The notes below the pieces were generated by a model. That model did not search any database. It saw only the letters and a program-made list of their open reading frames with translations, and was not told the origin of the DNA. Shown piece by piece: positions 27,279 to 35,400 of a stretch of 64,000 bases of DNA; the first letter of the stretch is position 1, and the number at the start of each line of letters is the position of its first letter. The position numbers and the translations under genes were made by a program. This DNA comes from Saprospiraceae bacterium (GTDB lineage: Bacteria > Bacteroidota > Bacteroidia > Chitinophagales > Saprospiraceae): the NCBI GenBank assembly GCA_021738725.1, contig JAIPBE010000010.1:19394-83393 (forward strand), in the 5' to 3' direction.

Positions 27279-27371
27279 TATATCGTATATCGCGATATGC
27301 AATATTATGTATTACTATATTGACTTACAAGCGATTTCGAAAAATATATTGCGTATCGCGATACGCAATAT
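27279..27371 (-). promoter_or_regulatory. two palindromic operator candidates upstream of the wHTH/nucleotidyltransferase operon
   Basis: A perfect 26-bp palindrome at 27346-27371 has arms ATATTGCGTATCG / CGATACGCAATAT. A second, imperfect version with the same core (TATCGCGATA) and right arm (GCAATAT) lies at 27279-27306, directly before the start codon. They are spaced about 66 bp centre to centre and flank the expected promoter, the arrangement of an autoregulated antitoxin operon. Confidence 0.75.
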
Positions 27372-27482
27372 TATACAATTTTGAAGAAGCAATCAGGATG
27401 GGCTTTTCCCGGTTTATTGAACGGGATCTGGTATGAATCTGCCTGAAACTGCCTACTCCTGGATGATCTTTTGCCCCCTTTC

Positions 27483-28012
27483 TGCGCATATATTTCATGA
27501 ATTGTTGTTTCCAGCGCGTATAATTCCTGGGGCGCGCATGTTTAGCCTCCAGGGAAAGCGGGTCGGACCCTCCTTTGAAGGCGTCCTGGATGCAGATCGT
27601 CAAGAGTTTGAATGGGCGTTGGACAGCCTGCCATCGGGCACGTATTTTCTGCGTTTGCAGAACAGGGGCGAATTTGAGGTGGAGCAGATGGTGGTGAAGT
27701 GAACAATCATTCCAGTAGTCTGGCAATGAGTGGAAAAATCCTGGCCTCCAGGCGGGTATGTCCTACAGATTATGTTTAGTCCAGATGAGGTGGAGACGAT
27801 AAAGGTGGTGGTTCAGCATTGAGGGTGTCGCTGAAGTTTTGCAGTGATTCCATGGGTATCCTGGACGATTCATCATTCTTTCTGCGCGCATAATTCATGT
27901 AATCAGGTGATTTGCGCGTATATTTCCTGTATAGCGCATGCTTTTCCTGGTTTATGCGGTATAATGCACGTATAAATCCTGAATTGTGGCAATTGGCGCA
28001 CATTTTTCTCAT
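27483..28012. repeat. field of short motifs, consensus about NGCGCRTATAATTCCTG, ~30-bp spacing
   Basis: Copies of a ~17-bp motif begin at about 27483, 27513, 27883, 27913, 27933, 27965 and 27995. Examples: TGCGCATATATTTCATGA, AGCGCGTATAATTCCTGG, TGCGCGCATAATTCATGT, TGCGCGTATATTTCCTGT, TGCACGTATAAATCCTGA. Most adjacent copies are 30-32 bp apart. A truncated copy (GGCGCGCATG) stands at 27531. The two clusters lie on either side of the duplicated T9SS fragment and just before the Fic gene. Confidence 0.65.
27541..27702 (+). pseudogene. orphan T9SS sorting-domain fragment (copy B)
   Basis: This stretch encodes FSLQGKRVGPSFEGVLDADR through LRLQNRGEFEVEQMVVK and a stop, the last ~53 codons of a T9SS type A sorting domain, nearly identical to the end of the cargo gene at 24306-25925. 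No signal peptide or functional domain precedes it, so it cannot act alone. The duplicated noncoding flank continues to about 27824. It is read as a leftover of a duplication or recombination event that bracketed the wHTH/nucleotidyltransferase pair. Confidence 0.8.
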
Positions 28013-28099
28013 TCTGCTCCTGTTTTTCATGGAAGGCAAGCACCGGAGTCAGGCCATGTAGTCGGGTATGGGGCGATCATTCACGGCCTTGGGTTGAGC

Positions 28100-29560
28100 A
28101 TGCCCATGCCGACCTGTTTGGCCTTAGTCAGCGACCGCAACCGCCGTCTTGAGTTGGATTCGTGGATGATATTGCCCTCCCGATATCTGCCTGATGACAA
28201 GGATGAAACTGACCAGATCCGGGCGCTCTACAACCACCTGGTCTTTGCCCTGAAGTATGAAGGTGTGGATCTGCTTTTCTTCAGCCAACTGGCCAAAACC
28301 ATGCATGAGGAGGAGATGATCGACCTGGTCCGGATCGAACCGGCCGGGCAGTACAGCCGACGCATCTGGTTCTTGCTGGAATGGGTGAGTGAGACCGAAT
28401 TGAATGTGCATTCGGATCTTAAGAAACGAAGATATGTAGAGGCACTCAACCCGAAGCAGCAGTTCGGTCTTTCGAATGGAACTCCTTCGCCCCGCCATAA
28501 GGTGGTGGACAATATCCCAGGTACGCCCGGATTTTGTCCGTTAGTCAGATGCTCTGCAAAACTGCAGGAAGCAGTAGCCATCACTCCGAACGATCTCTGG
28601 CCTAAGGTGTTTGGGGGGATGCGCCCTGATCTGATCAAACGTTCAGCAGCTTTATTGTTGATCAATGACTCCAAGGCATCCTTCAGCATAGAAGGAGAAA
28701 ACCCAAAAAGTCGGAGAGCGGCATTGTGGGGACAGGCCATCGGACAGGCTGGCAGCCGGCCGTTGAGCAAGGAAGAATTTCTGAGACTGCAACAACTGGT
28801 GATCGGGAGTGACCGGTTTGTCCGGCTTGGATACCGGACTGAAGGCGGGTTTGTCGGACTCCACGAACGAGAAACCGGCATGCCCATTCCGGATCACATC
28901 TCAGCGCGATGGGAGGATGTAGAGACGTTGATGAACAGTCTTGTGGAGACCTATCGATGCCAGAAGGACAATGGGTATCACGCGGTGCTTGCTGCTGCGG
29001 TTTTGGCCTTCGGATTCGTATTCATCCATCCGTTTGTGGATGGTAATGGACGGATACACCGATACCTGTTTCATCACATTCTGACGGAAAGTAAATTCAA
29101 TCCACCGGGCCTCGTATTTCCAATCTCGGCATCCATCCTGGATCATTTGGATGGGTATCGTCGACTTCTGGAGGGGTACTCTATCCCTTTACTGGATTGG
29201 ATTGACTGGCAACCGACTGAGGACAATAATGTCCGGGTATTGAACGAAACAGCCGATTATTACAAGTATTTTGATGCGACCCCTTTTGCCGAATTCCTGG
29301 TGGATTGCCTCGAGGATACAGTGAACCGGATCATTCCGGGCGAGATCAGGTATCTGAAACAGTTTGATGCGTTTAAAATGGCCATTGATGATCAGTTCGA
29401 TCTACCGAACCGCCTGGTCGATCTTTTGTTCCGATTCCTGGACCAGAACGGGGGCAAATTATCACAAAGAGCCCTGGCAAAGGAATTCTCCGGATTTGAG
29501 GATAGGGATAAAGAGGCCGTTGAAACCATTTTCTTGCAAATCCAGAATCAAGTCAACTGA
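28100..29560 (+). CDS. Fic-domain protein (class II inhibition motif), probable AMPylase
   Basis: 486 residues from the ATG used here. The Fic core HPFVDGNGRIHRYL (HxFxDGNGRxxR) lies near residue 315. Upstream, near residue 200, SFSIEGENP matches the inhibitory motif (S/T)xxxE(G/N), marking a class II Fic with an intramolecular N-terminal inhibitory helix; the protein can thus restrain itself and needs no separate antitoxin. The C-terminal ~90 residues look like a winged-helix unit (NRLVDLLFRFLDQNGGKLSQRALAKEFSGF). Fic enzymes transfer AMP from ATP to Ser/Thr/Tyr of a target. The frame is open back to a GTG at 27986, and the segment VVGYGAIIHGLGLSMPMP looks like genuine family sequence, so the true start may lie upstream or may have been damaged by the repeat field. 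Confidence 0.85.
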   Translation: MPMPTCLALVSDRNRRLELDSWMILPSRYLPDDKDETDQIRALYNHLVFALKYEGVDLLFFSQLAKTMHEEEMIDLVRIEPAGQYSRRIWFLLEWVSETELNVHSDLKKRRYVEALNPKQQFGLSNGTPSPRHKVVDNIPGTPGFCPLVRCSAKLQEAVAITPNDLWPKVFGGMRPDLIKRSAALLLINDSKASFSIEGENPKSRRAALWGQAIGQAGSRPLSKEEFLRLQQLVIGSDRFVRLGYRTEGGFVGLHERETGMPIPDHISARWEDVETLMNSLVETYRCQKDNGYHAVLAAAVLAFGFVFIHPFVDGNGRIHRYLFHHILTESKFNPPGLVFPISASILDHLDGYRRLLEGYSIPLLDWIDWQPTEDNNVRVLNETADYYKYFDATPFAEFLVDCLEDTVNRIIPGEIRYLKQFDAFKMAIDDQFDLPNRLVDLLFRFLDQNGGKLSQRALAKEFSGFEDRDKEAVETIFLQIQNQVN

Positions 29561-29734
29561 TATCTGGCTCCGGATGGGAAAGCATCCGGGTCAGACTGCT
29601 AAATGGAGGTCACGTAAGGCCGGTTTTACTTTTTGAAACCCTCTTTTGTGTTTTGTGTTCGTAGCGTTGATCGTAAATACATCCGACTAGATCACAAAGA
29701 TGTCATAAAGCAAGATATAGTTTACAAAAATGCT

Positions 29735-29742
29735 TACTTTTG
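29735..29742 (+). promoter_or_regulatory. possible Bacteroidota -7 element for hipBA
   Basis: TACTTTTG matches the Bacteroidota -7 consensus TAnnTTTG and lies 18 bp before the hipB start. A near-inverted pair TTTACAAAA / CTTTTGTTAAA surrounds it and may be the HipB operator. No clear -33 element was found. Confidence 0.4.
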
Positions 29743-29760
29743 TTAAATATATTTTACGTT

Positions 29761-30081
29761 ATGCCAAAGAAGCGGATTGTCATTCTACCCAAAACGAAGA
29801 ACGTTCTCAGTGAAATGGGTGAGCAAATAAAGCTTGCTCGATTGAGAAGGCAACTAAGCTCTGAACAAGTAGCTGAGCGAGCCAATATCAGTCGACCGAC
29901 ATTGACATCAATTGAGAAAGGGGCTCCTACTGTCAGTATTGGTTCGTACATCGTAGTCCTCCAAGTGCTCGGTTTGGAAAAAGATTTTCTATTGCTGGCG
30001 AAAGATGATGAGCTTGGAAGGAAATTACAAGATGCTAGAATCCATACGGGCGAAAGGGCACCAAAACGAAGAGATCAGTGA
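29761..30081 (+). CDS. hipB: HipB-like Xre-family antitoxin/regulator
   Basis: 106 residues. An Xre/Cro HTH occupies residues ~20-80: MGEQIKLARLRRQLSSEQVAERANISRPTLTSIEKGAPTVSIGSYIVVLQVLGL. The C-terminal tail is basic and short. In HipBA modules the HTH protein binds HipA and represses the operon. The stop overlaps the hipA GTG start by 4 bp. The open frame begins 7 codons earlier, but ATG 29761 (MPKKRIVIL) is preferred. This gene and its partner look AT-richer than the flanks, consistent with horizontal transfer. Confidence 0.8.
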   Translation: MPKKRIVILPKTKNVLSEMGEQIKLARLRRQLSSEQVAERANISRPTLTSIEKGAPTVSIGSYIVVLQVLGLEKDFLLLAKDDELGRKLQDARIHTGERAPKRRDQ

Positions 30082-31355
30082 ATCCAAGGCAAGACAGCAC
30101 GAGAAACATAATTGTATATGCTCATTGGCGAGATATGAACGTCCCCGTGCTCATGGGAACGTTGCAGTCTGAACGCCTCAGAGGGAAAGAGATTTTCGCA
30201 TTTGAATATAGTCGGGATTGGCTGAAGACAGGGCCATCGCAAATCGTAGACCCTGGCTTGCAACTGTATCCTGGTCTACAGTATGTCGATGGAAAAAAAG
30301 AAAACTTTGGTATGCTCATGGATTCTTCTCCAGATCGTTGGGGTAGAATCCTGATGCGGAGAAGAGAAGCGGCCTTGGCTCGAAAGGAGGAAAGAGCCGT
30401 GCAAAAGCTATTTGAGACTGATTATCTTCTTGGTGTCTATGATGGATTCAGGATGGGTGGACTTCGGTTCAAAGTTGAGGATGGAGGCCCATTTATGAAT
30501 GACAATATGGCCTTGGCCAGTCCTCCTGGAGCTTCATTGAGGAAATTAGAGCAAATCAGTTTACGACTGGAAGAGGAGGATGTCATAGACGATCCTGAAT
30601 ACTTGAAGTGGCTAAACATGCTCGTTGCTCCTGGTGCATCGTTAGGAGGTGCAAGGCCCAAAGCAAATATCCTTGATAAGAATGGGAGTTTATGGATCGC
30701 AAAATTTCCTAGTCGGATCGATCAAGAAGATATTGGAGGCTGGGAGATCGTCACCTATGAATTAGCCAAAGCAGCAGGAGTACATATGGCCCCGTCAAAG
30801 GCCCGAAAGTTTACCTCCGGTTACTTTACTTTCTTAACCAGGAGATTTGATCGAACAGCTCAGGGCGAAAGAATACACTTTGCCTCTGCAATGACAATGC
30901 TCGGGTATAACGATGGACAAGATTATATGGATGGGGTTAGTTATCTCGAGTTAGCTCAATTCATTATATCTCATGGGGCTGATGTACAGCAAGATTTGGA
31001 GGAACTTTGGAGAAGGATAGTATTCAGTATATGTGTTTCAAACACAGACGATCACCTGCGAAATCACGGTTTTATCTTAACAGCAGGGGGTTGGAGGTTA
31101 TCACCGGCTTATGACATTAATCCTGCTGAGAATGGAGCAGGATTGAAATTGAATATCTCTGAAGATGACAATTCATTAGAACTTGAATTGGCCATGCAGG
31201 TTGCTAAGTATTTTAGGGTGTCAGAAAAGAGAGCCTTGGAAATATGTGAACATGTCAAAGAATCAGTAAGAAACTGGAGAGAAGTTGCTACAAATTTTGG
31301 AATATCGAGAGGTGAGCAAGAACTAAAAGCGTTAGCATTTCGCCAGGCGGAATAG
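30078..31355 (+). CDS. hipA: HipA-family serine/threonine kinase toxin
   Basis: 425 residues, GTG start. The N-subdomain has VPVLMGTLQSERLRGKEIFAFEYS and the phosphate/ejected-loop region GASLGGARPKANI. The kinase core has LWIAKFPSRID (ATP-lysine), ICVSNTDDHLRNHGF (catalytic Asp/Asn) and SPAYDINP (Mg-binding Asp). HipA kinases phosphorylate targets such as aminoacyl-tRNA synthetases and cause growth arrest or persistence. All catalytic motifs are present, so the kinase is probably active. GTGA overlap with hipB ensures coupled translation. Length (425) fits full-length HipA rather than split HipT/HipS forms. Confidence 0.88.
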   Translation: MNPRQDSTRNIIVYAHWRDMNVPVLMGTLQSERLRGKEIFAFEYSRDWLKTGPSQIVDPGLQLYPGLQYVDGKKENFGMLMDSSPDRWGRILMRRREAALARKEERAVQKLFETDYLLGVYDGFRMGGLRFKVEDGGPFMNDNMALASPPGASLRKLEQISLRLEEEDVIDDPEYLKWLNMLVAPGASLGGARPKANILDKNGSLWIAKFPSRIDQEDIGGWEIVTYELAKAAGVHMAPSKARKFTSGYFTFLTRRFDRTAQGERIHFASAMTMLGYNDGQDYMDGVSYLELAQFIISHGADVQQDLEELWRRIVFSICVSNTDDHLRNHGFILTAGGWRLSPAYDINPAENGAGLKLNISEDDNSLELELAMQVAKYFRVSEKRALEICEHVKESVRNWREVATNFGISRGEQELKALAFRQAE

Positions 31356-31510
31356 CCTGGTAAGCAAGGATCTGAGGGGTGGTGCGAAGTCCGGAGTGTT
31401 TAACCCTCAAGAATGTTTTCCATATTCTGTCGGGACCCTTCGGAATCAGAGAGTTAAACCATTTTGGAACAGGGGGCACGCCCACGGAAATACACACTCA
31501 AGACACTTTT

Positions 31511-31737
31511 GGACACGTCTATTGACCTCTGAAATAGACCGAATCCAGGAAAGGCCTAGCGAGACTCGCCTCCGGGCCTCCCCCCCCGAGCACTCGGGGT
31601 CGGTGGGGGCAAAGAAGCTAGCCATAGCTAAGTGATTGAGAACTAATCCCGAGTACTCGGGATATGGCGAAGGTATTCTTCGGTAAGAATATCAAAGATT
31701 TTCGTTTGGGCATTGAGTGGGGTTGATAGAGATGCCC
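31511..31737. mobile_element. MITE-like element, copy B (227 bp, diverged and expanded)
   Basis: It matches copies A and C over its ends and most of its length. The left end is GGACACGTCTATTGACC and the right end GGTTGATAGAGATGCCC. It differs by ~45 bp of extra sequence carrying palindromes: CCCCGAG CA CTCGGGG at 31584-31599 and the perfect ATCCCGAGT/ACTCGGGAT at 31646-31663. No target duplication is evident. The shared segment ATCAAAGATTTTCGTTTGG is identical to copy A. Confidence 0.75.
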
Positions 31738-31827
31738 TAGAAGCAGTTGGAAAGAGGATCGGCCTGATGCTCAATCCCCTTTAGGGCCAACGGCTCGGTC
31801 CTTAGTTTGAGGGCACTCTCCTGGCAG

Positions 31828-31917
31828 GTCCAACCATCCTTGGAAGGGTTTCTGGATACAGTTCGTATGGAGGCAGAACGGGCGTTGGACACGCTGCTGT
31901 CGGGTCCTAATTTATAA
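31828..31917 (+). pseudogene. decayed T9SS sorting-domain fragment (copy C)
   Basis: CAGGTCCAACCATCCTTGGA...TTTCTGGATACAG...GCGTTGGACACGCTGCTGTC follows the same order as the cargo gene end (GGTCCGTCGTTTGAAGG...TTGGATGCAG...CTGGACAGCTTGCAATC) at clearly lower identity. It is the third, oldest-looking copy and lies beyond the Fic and hipBA genes. Confidence 0.6.
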
Positions 31918-32402
31918 GGACTCTAAAATGGTGATGAATGCATGATCGAGCAGATATCGATCAAATAGCGTTTGCTTCGTAAGTATTACATTATCAATGC
32001 ATCATGACATGTTTGAACCCTGCGCATGAGGCGCATTTTTATTCTCTTAATATGTTTTGATTTTATTCAGATTAGCATATCTTTAACAGTTGAGCCGTGC
32101 TACAAAAAGTGAGGTCTTGTCTATCTATATGTCGTTTAGATATCCACAAGGAGGAAGGACAACTGTCCATTCAGTTACCAGATATGGGTATACTGCATTC
32201 GGTTTCCCTGAACTGATCCGAACTTTTTCCACCTATCAAGCAGCATTTCAGAGAGTTACAAGCTCTATCCTGACAAGGATGCCCTTGTCAGACGGCCTTC
32301 TTTCAAGGACAACCTCGCACTTCGGGTTTATCCCATTGATGTAATGATTGCCGATCATTCACTTCGTTCATTTTCCAAGCTACGACCACTATACGCCAAC
32401 TT
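31918..32402. other. intergenic region before the giant gene
   Basis: About 485 bp, AT-rich, without a recognisable gene. A frame of 84 codons is open at 32090-32344 but shows no domain or signal peptide. The promoter of the giant gene should lie here. Confidence 0.5.
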
Positions 32403-35400
32403 ATGCGCAGACTGATTACCCTGATTCCCATTTTTCTGTACTTTCTGGCACCCGCTGTGGCCCAACCTCCGGCACCGTGTACAAACGGGACTCAGAATAC
32501 CTGTAAATGCAATACCTCTCCGGTCCTCTGTTCGATCGAAGAACTGGACGGATACACCTATTCCATGACCACCTTTCTCCATCCGACGGATGGTCCATAT
32601 AAGTCAGGCGGTGGAACCCAGTACATGTGCCCGGGTTCTAATGGCACAACGTCTCACAACCCGACCTGGTTCCGGTTTCCAGCCTGGTGTACGGAATTGG
32701 AGCTTGAGGTGTGTTACACAAACTGTGTGGATGGTCCCGCTTGCTTTGGTGGAGGTGATTTCGGGATCCAGGCGGCGGTGTATTCCGATTGTTTCGGTTG
32801 TCCTACGGATCCTCCATGTACCGGACCCAGCTGGGAACAGACCAGTTACAATCCACCACCATATACTTTTGCCGTCGGTTGCGATACAGACGTTCCCGGG
32901 TGTGTGAACAACAGTTGCCGAAACGTCGTCATGACCGGCCTCACCTTGGGTCATGTCTATTACTTTCTTGTGGATGGATGTTGTGGATCTGCATGCGATA
33001 TTGAGATCAACGTGCTCGGTGCTTGTGGTGTGCCAGAGATTGACGAGATCACCGAGATCACGGGTCCAACATATGTTTGTACAGGAACGACAGCCACCTA
33101 TTCAGTCGAGCGTCCAGAGGGGGCCAACTGGCTGCACTGGTATCTGGAAGGCGTTTTGCAAAAAGAAGGAGTAGCCAACTCTACCAATAAAAACTGGACG
33201 ACGACATGGACCACACCAGGAACCTATGAAGTCTGTGTGGATGCGTCAAACCAACCATGTATCCCCGTGACTGAGGATCCAGAACCCTATTGTATCATGG
33301 TAACGGTGTATGACATTTCACCTGAAGATCCCCCCCCCGCATATGTTTGCCCGGGCGGAACCTTTGAATATGAGAAGGTTTTCTATGGCCCCGGAATGTA
33401 TAACTTCAACTTCCCCAATTCGGACGGATGTGACTCCATGGTCACCCTGACAGTGATAGAAGACCCCATCGAATATGAAGATCTGGGTACCTTCGAGCTT
33501 TGTGATGGGGAAAGTGTGGATATCGGTGGCTTCAACTATAATATGCCCGGGATGTTCGACATCACCATCTCCCAGCAGGACCCCCCTTTCTGTGATAGTA
33601 TCCTGACATTTGAAGTTGTCGTCTATACCGCAGATGCCGGCACCCTGGATGTGGATCCCTCCCCTTTATGTCCGGAGGATACGACCACCATCACCGTCAC
33701 GGGATTCAACAATGACCCGGATAACGAGCAATACATTGTCATCGTGGATGATGCCGGTGTAGTCGTAGAGGTCATCACGGGTGGCACCGGCGAATTCACT
33801 CACGACGAGTGTGCTGAATTTACCGTGTACAGCCTGAACTTTCATCCGTACGGCGGGAATGCTGCACCGACAATCGGGAGCGATTTTACGACCTATGACT
33901 GCACCAGTGGGTGTTGTGATATTGTAGAACAGCCCCTGGTCTTTGAAGATGATGAAGCACCGACCTTCCCCAATCCACCCCAGGACTCCACGCTGGCGTG
34001 CATCTGGTTGCTGAATCCCATGTTGGACCTCGCCTATGAAGACAACTGTATCGATGCGGGTACAGTCTCCGGCGTGGAGACAGGTTCTGCCAACCTGTGT
34101 GACGGAGGAACCATTACCCGTACATGGACCATTACAGATCTGTGCGACAATACCACTACCCATATCCAAACCCTCACTGTAGAGGGGTTGGCCGAATTTG
34201 AATTCATCGACCCTCCTGGAGACGAGACCATTATTTGCGATTCCATCCCGACCACCCACCCCAACCTGCAATACACCAACAACTCGGATGGGCCCTGCCT
34301 CATCGAAGGCTTTGTAGTTCCGGTGGTGACCGGCTCTGCGGACTTGTGCGGTGGAGAAATCACCCGCACCTGGACCTATACGGATACCTGTATGCGGACC
34401 ATTCAACATGTTCAGGTGATCACGGTCGAGCCGACAGACCTGCCTGAATGGGTCAATCCACCGGACAATATTACCGTGTCCTGCGATTCAGTACCTGCCG
34501 GGCCCATCGATCTGGTCATCAGCAACGGCCTCACGGGCGATTGCGGCATCAACGATACCATCGTCGGACAGACCTTTGGCACCTATGACCTTTGCGGAGG
34601 AGAATTGATCTACACCTGGGATTATACCGATCCCTGTGGCACTTCCTTCAATTATCAACAAGTGGTGACCGTCAATGAGGTCATCGAAGCGGATTGGGTG
34701 GATGCACCACCGGATATCACGGTAAGTTGCGATTCGATCCCCACATCCCATCCCAATCTCGACTACACCAACGGATATATGGCCGGCTGTGAAATATCCG
34801 GCACAGCAGTACCGACCACCACCGGGTCGGCAGACCTGTGTGGTGGAGATATCACCAATGTCTGGACATTTACAGACGATTGTGGTCGAACGAAAACACA
34901 TACCCAGGTCATCACGGCTACACCTGTCGATGAAGCGGTATTCGATACTCTGCCACCGAGCATGACCATCACGTGTGATGAGATCCCTACCTCCTTGTTC
35001 AACTTGAATTATGACAATGGAGAAAGTGGGACCTGCCAGATATCTGGAACGGTAGTACCTGTCCAAACGGGTACAGCAGATCTATGCGGTGGGGTCATCA
35101 CCTATGATTGGGAATTTACGGATGCCTGCGGTCGTACTACGACCCATACCCAGGTGCTCACAGTCACCCCGGTCCCGGAAGCCACGTTCGACACCTTGCC
35201 GCCGAGTATGACCATCACCTGTGATGAAATACCGACGTCCCTCTTCGACTTGAATTACGACAACGGAGAAAGTGGCGCCTGTCAGATATCCGGAACAGTG
35301 ACCCCGACCCAGACGGGGACGGCAGATCTATGCGGTGGCGTCATCACCTATGAATGGGAATTTACGGATGCTTGTGGTCGAACCACCAACCATACCCAGG

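Noticed and set aside
27433..27702. 89-codon frame as an independent gene
   Set aside because: Its second half is a copy of a T9SS sorting domain and its first half lies in the motif field; no signal peptide. Treated as a fragment.
27483..28012. Possible CRISPR array (about 30-bp periodicity)
   Set aside because: Motifs are only ~17 bp, degenerate, with ~13-bp gaps, and there are no cas genes in the window.
27776..28039. Minus-strand 87-codon frame across the motif field as a repeat protein
   Set aside because: NYxR/KYxR motifs arise from the DNA repeat; the frame has no second domain. Kept only as an alternative reading in the findings.
32090..32344. 84-codon frame before the giant gene
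   Set aside because: No recognisable feature; starts with an alternative codon in AT-rich sequence.
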